Shown: positions 15,528-24,734 of the stretch, piece after piece
Position numbering within the stretch: position 1 is the first letter of the stretch
Layout of the letters: every line of letters starts with the position of its first letter
Source: an uncultured Christensenellaceae bacterium
GTDB taxonomy: Bacteria; Bacillota; Clostridia; Christensenellales; UBA3700
Length of the DNA stretch: 64,000 nucleotides
NCBI GenBank assembly: GCA_944381365.1
Contig: CALWKW010000004.1
Span: forward strand, 98,452-162,451
Direction of reading: 5' to 3'
The notes under the pieces: generated by a model
Databases searched by the model: none
Told to the model about the DNA's origin: nothing
The model's input: the letters and a program-made list of their open reading frames with translations, nothing else
Made by a program: the position numbers and the translations under genes

Positions 15528-17519
15528 ATGGAACTTATCGATGTAAAGGGTGTAGGCACCAAGACACTAGAAAAACTTGAAAAAATCGGAATATCCAGCG
15601 TAAGAGATGCTGTGTATTTTTATCCCAAATTTTATTGGGATATGACAAAGGAGACAAATCTCGAGAAGATAGAAAGCGGAGATTATGTACTTCTAAAAGG
15701 CAATCTTACTGCTATAAGCGGACTTATAAGAGTAAAGAGAGGTCTCACATTTTGCACTGCCACACTCAATACTCAGAACAAGAAAATCAAGCTTACTTGG
15801 TTTAATTCTCCTTTTGTGCTTTCGCTTATCAAACAAGATTGCGAATTTTTGTTTTGGGGCAAAGCAAATTTAAAAGGCAAAAAAATAGAAATGTCAAATC
15901 CCAGCTTTGAAAAGGCTGAGGAAAACAAAAGATTGCAAGGCATTGTGCCTATCTATCCGTTAAAAGATGCCGTAGGACAACAGCTCTTCAGAAATATAGT
16001 GGCAAAGTGCCTTGAAAATTACAAGGCAGTGAGTAGGCTTGACGATTTTGCGGATATGACGCTTGACGAGGCTTTGAGAATTTTGCACAATCCCGTGGAG
16101 ATGAGCGATTGCAACAAAGCTCGAAGAAGAATTGCCTTGGAAGAGCTTGTCTATCAGATTATTGCTTATCGTATCATAAAAAACAACAGCGACAACAAAA
16201 AGCCATATCCTTATACGGCAAATTTCGATGACATAAGCCAGGCGATAGAAGAATTGCCATATAGGCTTACTCCTTCCCAGCAAAAGGCTATTGAAGAAAT
16301 TGTCGAAGATCTCAAAGGTGAAAGACATACAAACAGAATGCTTATGGGCGATGTGGGTTCAGGCAAAACGGTTGTTGCTTTGTTGTCTTGTCTTTTTGCA
16401 AAAAAATCAGGCAAACAATGTGCTTTTATGGCACCCACAGAAATTCTTGCCCGACAGCATTTCAGGACGGCAAAAACTTTGTTTTTGAATTCTTTAAATA
16501 CCGAGCTTATTACATCTTCTACTCCTGCTTCAGAAAAGAAAAGAATTATCGAAAGTCTCAAAAAAGGAGAAGTGGATTTGATAATTGGCACGCATGCCGT
16601 GCTCAACGATAAAGTTCAGTTTGTAAATCTCGGTCTTATCGTTATAGATGAATTGCACAGATTCGGCGTAAGACAAAAAAGCAAGCTCGAAGACAAGTCA
16701 ATCGGTGTAGATGTAATAGTCATGAGTGCCACTCCTATCCCGAGAGCTTTGGCATTGTCATTTTATGGCGATCTCGATATGTCTTCTCTCCAGCCTAGAG
16801 AGGGAACATACAACAATATATCCACATTTGTCATGGGGGACGATAAGCTCAAAGGACTTTATAAATTCATAAACGAAAGAGTATCTTATGGCGAGCAGGC
16901 ATACATAGTATGCCCTTTGGTGGAAGACAGCGAAGGATTGGAAGTTTTCTCCGCAAAGATGCTTTATAAACAACTCATTAAAAAAGAGCTCAGCGAACTT
17001 AGAGTCGGACTCATATACGGAAGTATGAAAGATAAGGAAAAGAGCGAAATCATGTCGAGATTTTATGCAGGAGATATCGATGTGCTTGTCGCTACTTCCG
17101 TAATCGAAGTAGGTATAGACAGTCAAAGAGCAAGCATAATGGCAGTCCTTAACAGCGACAGATTTGGCTTGGCGGCACTTCATCAGTTGAGAGGAAGAGT
17201 GGGCAGAAACCCCATGATAAAATCATATTGCTTTTTGCATACCTCTAAAGAGGGCGAAAATATCCGCCTTGATGCTTTAAAAGACAACAATGACGGACTA
17301 AAAATAGCAGAGATAGATGCCGATATAAGAGGCTATGGAGATTTCTTGGGAATTAATCAGAGCGGTGGCGGAAATCTCGGTATAAATATAAACAAAAAAC
17401 TTATTGAAGAAAGCAAGAGAATAGCGGACGGATTGATGGAGCAGGGCGATATCTATAACGAATATGACGAGATGCTTGCAAAATATTTATCCACTTTGAA
17501 GGGTATAAGCCTCAATTGA
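15528..17519 (+). CDS. recG: ATP-dependent DNA helicase RecG
   Basis: A 663-residue branch-migration helicase that remodels stalled forks and Holliday junctions. The N-terminal wedge (OB-like) domain is followed by the helicase core: YRLTPSQQKAIEEI (Q region), Walker A MGDVGSGKTVVAL (about 272-284), motif II IDELHRFGVRQ (usually DEQHRFG, so L replaces Q here), MSATPIPRALAL, ATSVIEVGID and QLRGRVGR. GINQSGGGNLG near the end is close to the TRG motif region. The ATG at 15528 directly follows the promoter, implying leaderless translation. A terminator lies 140 bases downstream. Confidence 0.96.
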   Translation: MELIDVKGVGTKTLEKLEKIGISSVRDAVYFYPKFYWDMTKETNLEKIESGDYVLLKGNLTAISGLIRVKRGLTFCTATLNTQNKKIKLTWFNSPFVLSLIKQDCEFLFWGKANLKGKKIEMSNPSFEKAEENKRLQGIVPIYPLKDAVGQQLFRNIVAKCLENYKAVSRLDDFADMTLDEALRILHNPVEMSDCNKARRRIALEELVYQIIAYRIIKNNSDNKKPYPYTANFDDISQAIEELPYRLTPSQQKAIEEIVEDLKGERHTNRMLMGDVGSGKTVVALLSCLFAKKSGKQCAFMAPTEILARQHFRTAKTLFLNSLNTELITSSTPASEKKRIIESLKKGEVDLIIGTHAVLNDKVQFVNLGLIVIDELHRFGVRQKSKLEDKSIGVDVIVMSATPIPRALALSFYGDLDMSSLQPREGTYNNISTFVMGDDKLKGLYKFINERVSYGEQAYIVCPLVEDSEGLEVFSAKMLYKQLIKKELSELRVGLIYGSMKDKEKSEIMSRFYAGDIDVLVATSVIEVGIDSQRASIMAVLNSDRFGLAALHQLRGRVGRNPMIKSYCFLHTSKEGENIRLDALKDNNDGLKIAEIDADIRGYGDFLGINQSGGGNLGININKKLIEESKRIADGLMEQGDIYNEYDEMLAKYLSTLKGISLN

Positions 17520-17660
17520 TAAATTTTATGATTTATAAAAGATGTTGTTTTAAAGTATTAATGATTTAAGTATTTTGAAAAACAATATTATATTGATAAA
17601 AATATAAAAGCATTATAATGAATGTAGGCAAAATAAAGTTTTAAATAATAGTCAAAGATT

Positions 17661-17691
17661 TAAGGATTATCCGTTGGGATAATCTTTTTTT
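17661..17691 (+). terminator. Terminator in the recG-hisZ gap
   Basis: AAGGATTATCC at 17662-17672 pairs with GGATAATCTTT at 17677-17687 (one G-T pair) around GTTG, then T's. It probably ends the recG transcript. The rest of this 355-base gap holds the hisZ promoter and nothing else recognised; no T-box motif is present. Confidence 0.75.
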
Positions 17692-17795
17692 GTATGCAAA
17701 TTTGTCTTATAATTGCATAAATATTCACTGTAAATGCAATTTTATGCAAAAATTTTAAAAAATTCAATTTTTTATAAAAAATTAAGAAAACATTC

Positions 17796-17825
17796 TAGAC
17801 AAATAAGAAAATTTGGTATTATAAT
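17796..17825 (+). promoter_or_regulatory. Putative promoter of the histidine operon
   Basis: TAGACA at 17796-17801 and TATAAT at 17820-17825, 18 bases apart, about 50 bases before hisZ. No attenuator-like peptide or T-box was seen. Confidence 0.55.
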
Positions 17826-17874
17826 ATATTTAATTTATTTTTAATGTTTTGCGTGAATGCATACGGGTAGGTTT

Positions 17875-19053
17875 ATGATAAAGAAATTTAAGTTGCCGAA
17901 AGGCATACAGGATTATTTGCCGGATGATTGTTATTCAAAAAGAATAATAGAAGGCAAAATTATGAATTGTTTTAAGTATTACGGCTTTAAAGAAATCGAA
18001 TCGCCTGTACTTGAAAGATATGAGCTTTTTGACGGCGGTGTGGGTAATGTAGAACTCAACAAATTGTTCAAAGTCGCAGATATTGACGGAGATTTGCTTG
18101 TATTAAGACCAGATATTACCATGCCTATATCCCGTATAGTATGCACAAAGCTAGATGACGGCTGTCAAAAACTTTGTTATCTCGGCAATTCTTTCAGTGC
18201 GATAGAAAATGAAGGAAGACTCAGAGAATTTACCCAAGCAGGTATAGAAATTATGGGAGCAGAAGGCGATGATGTCGATGTCGAAGTCGTCATGCTTGCC
18301 ATAAAAAGTTTGCTTTCTATGGGGCTTGAAGATTTTCAGATAGAGCTTGGAAATGTAGCATTTTTTGAAGGATTGCTACAAGCTTTTGAGATAGGCGAAG
18401 AAGACAGCGAAATTTTGGTAAACTCTATCGAATCCAAAAACGGTATCAAACTTTATTCGCTCTCCAAGGACATGAACCAAAAACTTTTGGAAAGTTTGTC
18501 AAAACTTCCTATGTTGTTTGGCGGAGAAGAAGTCTTGAAGGAGGCAGAAAAGATGTGTCTCAATGACAAGATGTTGAGAGCAGTGCAAAACCTTGAAAAG
18601 GTCTACAACGGCATAAAGCTTTTGGGATATGAAAAATATATTTGCTTTGATCTCAGTATTGTAGGCAAGATGAGATATTATTCCGGTATGGTAATGAGAG
18701 GTATCGTCAAAGGTATCGGTCGTCCCGTTTTGTCAGGCGGAAGATATGACGGACTTTGCGATGCGTTTGGCAAACATACTCCCGCAGTCGGTTTTGCCGT
18801 AAGTATAGGATATGTGATGTCGGTATTGAGAAAGTACGGACTCTTGGAGCAATCTCCTAAGGTTCAGCTCATTGTAGGTTATCAGCCTGATATGATGAAA
18901 AAGGCAGAAGACTATGTGGACAAAATGAGAAGTCAAGGTATAAATGCCGTTTGCAGTTTTGCTACCGATATTCACAATTTGAAGATAAATAAAGAAGTGA
19001 TCGGTGCCGAAAAGGCGGTGTATATTACACAAAAGGATATGGTGGAGTGCTGA
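17875..19053 (+). CDS. hisZ: ATP phosphoribosyltransferase regulatory subunit HisZ
   Basis: A 392-residue paralogue of histidyl-tRNA synthetase that forms the histidine-sensitive complex with short-form HisG. It begins LPKGIQDYLPDDC and has KLFKVADIDGDLLVLRPD, FTQAGIEIMGAE (histidine-binding motif) and RPVLSGGRYDGL, all HisRS-like, but lacks a full anticodon-binding domain. Start ATG 17875 is chosen because GGGTAGG lies just upstream and because the extra six codons from 17857 add nothing familiar. hisG follows after one base. Confidence 0.93.
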   Translation: MIKKFKLPKGIQDYLPDDCYSKRIIEGKIMNCFKYYGFKEIESPVLERYELFDGGVGNVELNKLFKVADIDGDLLVLRPDITMPISRIVCTKLDDGCQKLCYLGNSFSAIENEGRLREFTQAGIEIMGAEGDDVDVEVVMLAIKSLLSMGLEDFQIELGNVAFFEGLLQAFEIGEEDSEILVNSIESKNGIKLYSLSKDMNQKLLESLSKLPMLFGGEEVLKEAEKMCLNDKMLRAVQNLEKVYNGIKLLGYEKYICFDLSIVGKMRYYSGMVMRGIVKGIGRPVLSGGRYDGLCDAFGKHTPAVGFAVSIGYVMSVLRKYGLLEQSPKVQLIVGYQPDMMKKAEDYVDKMRSQGINAVCSFATDIHNLKINKEVIGAEKAVYITQKDMVEC

Positions 19054-19054
19054 T

Positions 19055-19699
19055 ATGAAAGATAAAGTGACATTTGCTTTGGCAAAAGGCAGACTTGCCG
19101 AAAAATCTGTGGATATTCTCGAAAAGTGCGGTGTAGACTGCCGTCATATACTCGAGCCTTCAAGAAAACTCGTGATGATGGACAAAAGCGGAAAATATGA
19201 ATTTATTTTTGTAAAGCCCAGCGATGTTCCTATCTATGTAGAGCACGGCGTGGCAGATATAGGAGTTGTGGGTAAAGATACATTGCTCGAAGAAGACAGA
19301 GATGTATACGAGCTTATAGACTTGGGATTTGCAAAATGCAGACTATGTCTTGCGGGATACAAAGACACCGATTTGTCAAAACCCAAAAATTCTTTGAGAG
19401 TAGCTACAAAATATGTCAATGTGGCAAAAGACTATTTTGACGCAAAAGGACAGAATGTAGAAATCATACCTTTGCACGGCTCGATAGAGCTTGGACCTAT
19501 CGTAGGACTTAGCGATATTATTCTCGATATCGTGGAAAGCGGAAAGACATTGCAGGAAAACAATCTTTGCGTATTGGAAGAAATCGTACATTGTTCGGCA
19601 AGACTTATCACAAACAAGGTTAGTCTCAAGACAAAGGCAGAAACTATCAAGCCTTTGGTCAATAAAATAGATGCGATAATAAAGTCGCAAAACCAATAA
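19055..19699 (+). CDS. hisG: ATP phosphoribosyltransferase, short form
   Basis: First enzyme of histidine synthesis: condenses ATP with PRPP. At 214 residues it is the short form that needs HisZ, encoded just upstream. Motifs: VTFALAKGRLAEKSVDIL at the N-terminus, KPSDVPIYVEHGVADIGVVGKD, and the PRPP-binding EIIPLHGSIELGPIVGL followed by DIVESGKTLQENNL. GGAG at 19045-19048 precedes ATG 19055; the longer frame from 19004 overlaps hisZ. Confidence 0.96.
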   Translation: MKDKVTFALAKGRLAEKSVDILEKCGVDCRHILEPSRKLVMMDKSGKYEFIFVKPSDVPIYVEHGVADIGVVGKDTLLEEDRDVYELIDLGFAKCRLCLAGYKDTDLSKPKNSLRVATKYVNVAKDYFDAKGQNVEIIPLHGSIELGPIVGLSDIILDIVESGKTLQENNLCVLEEIVHCSARLITNKVSLKTKAETIKPLVNKIDAIIKSQNQ

Positions 19700-19729
19700 T
19701 CAGGAATTTATAAGTAAAAGAGGTGAAGT

Positions 19730-21013
19730 ATGTCAGTGCCTATATTAAGATACGGCGTAGACGATATGACAAGAGTATTCGGCAGAACTCAGCTTGACAA
19801 TACCGACTATATCAAAGCCGTAGACGACATAATTGACGATGTGAGAAAAAGAGGAGACGAGGCTTTGTTTGAGTATGCTTTGAAGTTTGACAAGCAGACC
19901 ATAAACGAGCAAAATATTCAAGTAAGCGAAGATGAATTTGAAAAGGCTTATGAAGCGGTAGACAAAAGTCTTGTGGAAAGTCTTAGAAAAGCTATAAAAA
20001 ATGTGCTTGACTATCATACTCGCCAAAGAGATAAATTCAAAAACAGCTTTTTTGAGAGCGGAGCAAACGGCAAAAGCAAGCTTGGCTGGATATACAGACC
20101 TTTAAAAAGAGTAGGATTGTATGTCCCCGGTGGCAAAGCAAGCTATCCTTCTACCGTGCTTATGACGGCATTGCCCGCTATCGCCGCAGGTGTAGAAGAA
20201 GTGGTGGTGACTACTCCCAATATCAACAATCCCGCTATTTTGGTGGCATGCAAAGAATGCGGTATTAAAAAGATTTATAAAGTAGGCGGAGCCCAAGCTG
20301 TCGCAGCACTTGCCTATGGCACAAAATCCATACCGAGAGTAGACTTGATTGCAGGTCCCGGGAATGTATTTGTTACATTGGCAAAAAAGCAGGTTTTCGG
20401 ACATGTAGCGATTGATATGATTGCAGGTCCCAGCGAAATTTTGGTCATTGCTGACGAAACGGCAAATGTAAAGTACCTTGCAAGCGACATGCTTTCTCAA
20501 GCCGAACATGACGAGCAAGCGGCAAGTTTTTTGGTGACAACAAGCGAAAAGCTTGCAAAAGAAGTGGCAGAGGAACTTGACAGACAGACGGCTTTATTGG
20601 AGAGAAAAAGCATAATCGAGAAGTCTTTAATAAACAACGGCACAATAATTATTGCAAAAGACATGGACGAGGCTATCGAGATAGCTGACGCTATAGCTCC
20701 CGAACATCTCGAAGTATGCACAAAAGACGCAGACAAAATCGCTTTGAGATTATCAAATGCAGGAGCCATCTTTGTAGGCAATTATTCTCCCGAGCCTTTG
20801 GGCGATTATTTTGCAGGACCTTCGCATGTGCTTCCTACAAGCGGCAGTGCGAGATATTCTTCTGTGCTCAGCGTGGATACATTCATGAAGAAGATAAGCT
20901 ATATAGAGTATTCAAAAGAAGATTTGCTTGTATCGGCTGACGATATTATATCCATAGCCGAATGTGAGGGATTTACGGCTCACGCCAATACTATAAAACT
21001 AAGAAAACAATAA
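19730..21013 (+). CDS. hisD: Histidinol dehydrogenase
   Basis: Zinc enzyme that oxidises histidinol to histidine in two NAD-dependent steps; 427 residues. Typical motifs: GLYVPGGKASYPSTVLM, AGPGNVFVTLAKKQVFG, DMIAGPSEILVIAD, DMLSQAEHDEQAAS (zinc-binding Gln and His) and IAPEHLEV with GPSHVLPTSGSAR near the end. AGAGGTG lies before ATG 19730. Third gene of the operon. Confidence 0.97.
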   Translation: MSVPILRYGVDDMTRVFGRTQLDNTDYIKAVDDIIDDVRKRGDEALFEYALKFDKQTINEQNIQVSEDEFEKAYEAVDKSLVESLRKAIKNVLDYHTRQRDKFKNSFFESGANGKSKLGWIYRPLKRVGLYVPGGKASYPSTVLMTALPAIAAGVEEVVVTTPNINNPAILVACKECGIKKIYKVGGAQAVAALAYGTKSIPRVDLIAGPGNVFVTLAKKQVFGHVAIDMIAGPSEILVIADETANVKYLASDMLSQAEHDEQAASFLVTTSEKLAKEVAEELDRQTALLERKSIIEKSLINNGTIIIAKDMDEAIEIADAIAPEHLEVCTKDADKIALRLSNAGAIFVGNYSPEPLGDYFAGPSHVLPTSGSARYSSVLSVDTFMKKISYIEYSKEDLLVSADDIISIAECEGFTAHANTIKLRKQ

Positions 21014-21035
21014 TAGTTATGCTAAAGGAGTAAAT

Positions 21036-21617
21036 ATGAGAAAAGCTAGTATCGAAAGAAACACAAACGAAACAAAGATCAAACTTTCCATCAATCTTGA
21101 CGGCAAGGGAACTTACAATGTGAATACGGGCTTGGGATTTTTTGACCACATGATGACATTGTTTGCATGTCATTCGGGTTTTGACTTTTGCGTAGACTGT
21201 CAGGGCGATATAAGAGTAGACGGACATCACTCTGTCGAAGATATCGGAATAGTATTGGGAAAGGCTGTGGCAGAAGCTTTGGGGGATAAAGTGGGCATAA
21301 AAAGATATGCAAGCGTCACAATCCCTATGGACGAAAGCCTTGCAAATGTGACAATGGATATAAGCGGTAGACCTTTTCTCGTGTATAATGCAGAGGGTAT
21401 GACGGGTAAAGTAGGCGATTTTGATATCGAACTCGTAGAAGAATTCTTTAGAGCGGTGTCGAATTACGGCGGAATTACTTTGCATATCAATCTTTTGTAC
21501 GGCTCAAACAATCATCACAAAATAGAGGCAATCTTCAAGGCTTTTGCAAGAGCATTGAAAGAGGCAAGCACGATTGTAAGCGACAAACTTCCTTCGTCAA
21601 AGGGTGTACTCGAATGA
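21036..21617 (+). CDS. hisB: Imidazoleglycerol-phosphate dehydratase
   Basis: Dehydrates imidazoleglycerol phosphate; 193 residues, the monofunctional form without a fused phosphatase. Metal-binding histidine motifs: GFFDHMMTL, DGHHSVEDIGI and NNHHKIEAIFKAFARAL. MDESLANVTMDISGRP is also typical. AAGGAG precedes ATG 21036. The stop overlaps hisH (ATGA). Confidence 0.97.
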   Translation: MRKASIERNTNETKIKLSINLDGKGTYNVNTGLGFFDHMMTLFACHSGFDFCVDCQGDIRVDGHHSVEDIGIVLGKAVAEALGDKVGIKRYASVTIPMDESLANVTMDISGRPFLVYNAEGMTGKVGDFDIELVEEFFRAVSNYGGITLHINLLYGSNNHHKIEAIFKAFARALKEASTIVSDKLPSSKGVLE

Positions 21618-22213
21618 TATCGATAATCGACTATGGTATGGGCAATCTGAGAAGCGTGCAGAAAGCCTTTGAATTTATAGGACAAAAAGCAATCATTACA
21701 AACAAGGCGGCAGATTTAAAAGACGCCGACCATATAGTATTGCCTGGAGTAGGTGCGTTCAAGGACGCAATGGAGGCTCTCAAGAAAACAAATCTCACTT
21801 GCGTACTCAAAGATGAGATAGCAAAAGGCAAGCCGTTTTTGGGAATATGTCTAGGAATGCAAATGCTTTTTGACAAAAGTTTTGAAGACGGCGAGCATGA
21901 AGGATTGGGACTTATAAAAGGCGAAGTAGTGAGATTTGATACATCTTTAAAAGTGCCTCATATCGGATGGAATCAGCTCATTATCAAAAAACAAACTCCC
22001 TTGTTTGATAAAATAGACGATTTGAATTATTATTTCGTGCATAGTTATCACGCAAGCGGATGCAGAAAAGAAGATATAGAGACGACTTGTCGATATGATT
22101 ATGAATTTGTCGCATCCGTCAACAAAGATAATATTTTCGGTGTTCAGTTTCATCCCGAAAAAAGCGGAGATACGGGACTTAAATTGCTTGAGAATTTCAG
22201 CAAGATAAAATAG
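21614..22213 (+). CDS. hisH: Imidazole glycerol phosphate synthase, glutaminase subunit
   Basis: Class I glutamine amidotransferase that feeds ammonia to HisF; 199 residues. DYGMGNLRSVQKAF at the start, catalytic cysteine in GICLGMQ (about residue 78) and catalytic His-Glu in QFHPEKSG. Starts in a 4-base overlap with hisB. Confidence 0.97.
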   Translation: MISIIDYGMGNLRSVQKAFEFIGQKAIITNKAADLKDADHIVLPGVGAFKDAMEALKKTNLTCVLKDEIAKGKPFLGICLGMQMLFDKSFEDGEHEGLGLIKGEVVRFDTSLKVPHIGWNQLIIKKQTPLFDKIDDLNYYFVHSYHASGCRKEDIETTCRYDYEFVASVNKDNIFGVQFHPEKSGDTGLKLLENFSKIK

Positions 22214-22291
22214 ACAAAATAAAAATTTATCCGATTGTTTTGCTCGGATAGAAAAAAATACAAATCAAAAATATCAGAATACGGAGATAAA

Positions 22292-22999
22292 ATGATACTT
22301 TTTCCTGCGGTAGATGTACTAGACAACAGAGCAGTAAGACTTTTGTACGGCAAAAGAGATGAAGTCACAGATTACGGCACGCCATTGGATATGGCTTTAA
22401 GATGGCAAGAAAGCGGTGCTCAATATCTTCATATTGTAGACTTAAACGGAGCTTTTGACGATAGCCTTGTCAACAAAAAGACGCTTGTCGAACTCATAAA
22501 GAATGTAAAGATTCCCGTCCAAATAGGCGGCGGCATAAAGACTTTTGACAAAATCAAATTTTATCTCGAAGAAGTGGGAGCAAGCAGAGTCATTGTCGGT
22601 ACGGCATGCGTGACAAATCCCGATATGATGGACTTAGCTTGTGCAAAATACGGCAACAAGATTGCTTCTGGAATAGACGCAAAAGACGGATTTGTAGCTA
22701 TAAAAGGCTGGGTGGAAAAAAGCACTCTTACACCTCTCGGAGTAGCTTTGGATATGAAAAAAAGAGGTGTTGACACCGTGATTTATACCGATATAAGCAG
22801 AGACGGAGCATTGTGCGGAGCAAATATCGAGTCTACGGCAAAGCTCTCTCAAGACAGCGGAATGAATATTATTGCAAGCGGCGGTATGGCAAGTCTTGAC
22901 GATATAAAAGCCGTCAAGAAAAATAATATCTACGGAGCAATACTCGGTAGAGCAATTTATACAGGTGCGATAGATCTGAAAGAAGCATTGAAAATATAA
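22292..22999 (+). CDS. hisA: ProFAR isomerase HisA
   Basis: TIM-barrel isomerase (phosphoribosylformimino-AICAR-phosphate isomerase), 235 residues. Begins MILFPAVDVLDNRAVRL, with the catalytic Asp in PAVDV and a second in YTDISRDG, and phosphate-binding QIGGGI and ASGGMAS. CGGAG at 22282-22286 sets ATG 22292; the longer frame from 22235 has no ribosome site. A 93-base gap without a clear signal separates it from hisF. Confidence 0.96.
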   Translation: MILFPAVDVLDNRAVRLLYGKRDEVTDYGTPLDMALRWQESGAQYLHIVDLNGAFDDSLVNKKTLVELIKNVKIPVQIGGGIKTFDKIKFYLEEVGASRVIVGTACVTNPDMMDLACAKYGNKIASGIDAKDGFVAIKGWVEKSTLTPLGVALDMKKRGVDTVIYTDISRDGALCGANIESTAKLSQDSGMNIIASGGMASLDDIKAVKKNNIYGAILGRAIYTGAIDLKEALKI

Positions 23000-23092
23000 A
23001 TTGATTTTATAGATTTGCTGTAAATGATTTATAAGAAAATCTTAAAAGATTGACAGGAAAAAACAAAATAAAATTTAAATCAGAGGACAAAA

Positions 23093-23854
23093 TTGTTAAA
23101 CAAACGAATAATCCCTTGTCTTGATATCAACAAAGGCAGAGTAGTAAAGGGAGTAAATTTTCTCAACTTAATAGATGCAGGCGATCCTGTGGAGGTAGCA
23201 AAGGCATACAATGCGATGCGTGCAGATGAGATAGTATTTTTGGATATTACCGCATCTCACGAAGGCAGAGCTACTATATACGATGTGATTGCAAGAGCTG
23301 CCGAACAAGTCTTTATACCGCTTACGGTTGGCGGAGGTATATCGACAGTCGAGCATTTCAGAAATCTTCTCAATCTCGGAGCGGACAAAATAAGCGTCAA
23401 TTCGGCAGCCATAAAAAATCCCGATTTGATTACCGATGCGGCTTTGAAATTCGGAAGACAATGCGTAGTCGTGGCGATAGACGCAAAGAAAAACGATAAA
23501 GGAAGTTTTGATGTATATCTCAACGGCGGAAGAATAAATACAGGCATAGACGCTATCGATTGGGCGATTGAGGCAGAAAAAAGAGGAGCAGGCGAAATAC
23601 TTTTGACTTCTATGGATTGCGATGGCACTAAAAAAGGATATGATTTAGATTTGACAAAAAGAGTTTGTCAGACAGTCAGAATTCCCGTAATTGCCAGCGG
23701 AGGAGCAGGAAACAAAGAGCATTTCAAAGAAGTATTGGATGAAAGTGTTGGTGCTGACGCAGCACTTGCGGCATCTCTCTTCCACTTCAAAGAATTGGAA
23801 ATAAAAGATTTGAAAGAATATCTCAAAAAGGAGAATATACCCGTGAGATTATAA
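23093..23854 (+). CDS. hisF: Imidazole glycerol phosphate synthase, cyclase subunit
   Basis: TIM-barrel partner of HisH, 253 residues, which makes imidazoleglycerol phosphate and AICAR. Motifs: [51 protein letters not shown] and [13 protein letters not shown], then ASGGAG. The start is TTG 23093 with AGAGG at 23082-23086; the resulting N-terminus [11 protein letters not shown] fits the family, so no upstream ATG is missing. Confidence 0.96.
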   Translation: MLNKRIIPCLDINKGRVVKGVNFLNLIDAGDPVEVAKAYNAMRADEIVFLDITASHEGRATIYDVIARAAEQVFIPLTVGGGISTVEHFRNLLNLGADKISVNSAAIKNPDLITDAALKFGRQCVVVAIDAKKNDKGSFDVYLNGGRINTGIDAIDWAIEAEKRGAGEILLTSMDCDGTKKGYDLDLTKRVCQTVRIPVIASGGAGNKEHFKEVLDESVGADAALAASLFHFKELEIKDLKEYLKKENIPVRL

Positions 23855-23871
23855 TCGGGGGAAAGAGAATT

Positions 23872-24555
23872 ATGGAAGAATTGAAAATCAAGTATGACGA
23901 AAAAGGACTTGTGTGTGCGATAGCACAAGATGTATATACAGGCGAAGTACTTATGCAGGCTTATATGAATGAAGAAGCTCTGAACAAGACATTGGAGAGC
24001 GGTTTTGCTCATTATTACAGCCGTTCTAGAAAATGTCTTTGGAAGAAGGGCGAAACTTCGGGACATCTTCAGAAAGTCAAAAAAATATTGTACGATTGCG
24101 ACAGCGATTGTCTTTTGCTTTTGATAGACCAGACGGGAAGTGCTTGTCATACCGGCAACAGAAGCTGTTTTTATCGTACACTCAAAGAATTTGAGTTTGT
24201 GCCTGACTATAAGATAGTTTTTGACGATGTAAAAACAATAAAAGAAAGACACGAAAATCCCGTAGAAGGCTCATATACAAATTATCTTTTTGACAAAGGC
24301 ATAGAAAAAATATGCAAAAAAGTGGGCGAAGAAGCTACCGAAAGCGTAATTGCCGCAGTCGCAGGTAAAAAGGGAGAATTGGTGGGGGAACTATGCGATT
24401 TGCTATATCACTGCCTTGTGCTTGCAGAAGCCAGCGGAATAAGCGTTCAGGATATCTTTCAGGAAGTAATGGCAAGAAAAGGCAAGGCTCCCAATCCCAA
24501 ATATGCGAGTGACAACATAAAGAGCAACAGCGACAAAATCAAGGAAGAAAAATAA
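23872..24555 (+). CDS. hisIE: Bifunctional phosphoribosyl-AMP cyclohydrolase / phosphoribosyl-ATP pyrophosphatase
   Basis: A 227-residue fusion of steps 2 and 3 of the pathway. N-terminal His[31 protein letters not shown] and the metal-binding [15 protein letters not shown] plus [10 protein letters not shown]-terminal HisE (from about 128): [20 protein letters not shown] with the EE pair in [13 protein letters not shown] and [12 protein letters not shown]. This closes the cluster; hisC and a histidinol-phosphatase gene are not in the window. Confidence 0.96.
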   Translation: MEELKIKYDEKGLVCAIAQDVYTGEVLMQAYMNEEALNKTLESGFAHYYSRSRKCLWKKGETSGHLQKVKKILYDCDSDCLLLLIDQTGSACHTGNRSCFYRTLKEFEFVPDYKIVFDDVKTIKERHENPVEGSYTNYLFDKGIEKICKKVGEEATESVIAAVAGKKGELVGELCDLLYHCLVLAEASGISVQDIFQEVMARKGKAPNPKYASDNIKSNSDKIKEEK

Positions 24556-24656
24556 AATTTAAGTTATAAAAACGAAAAATTTATAACTTATCATACCGAA
24601 TTATGGCAAAAACTCATAGATTTTTGTAAAAATATTATAAAAATTGCAATCTTGTA

Positions 24657-24685
24657 TTGATTTTGTCTTTTTGAGATGTTAGAAT
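24657..24685 (+). promoter_or_regulatory. Putative promoter of the aldolase gene
   Basis: TTGATT at 24657-24662, 17 bases, TAGAAT at 24680-24685, about 50 bases before the ATG. Confidence 0.5.
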
Positions 24686-24734
24686 ATAAAACAATATAAA
24701 TAAAACCGAATTCACACAAAAAGGAGAAACTATT

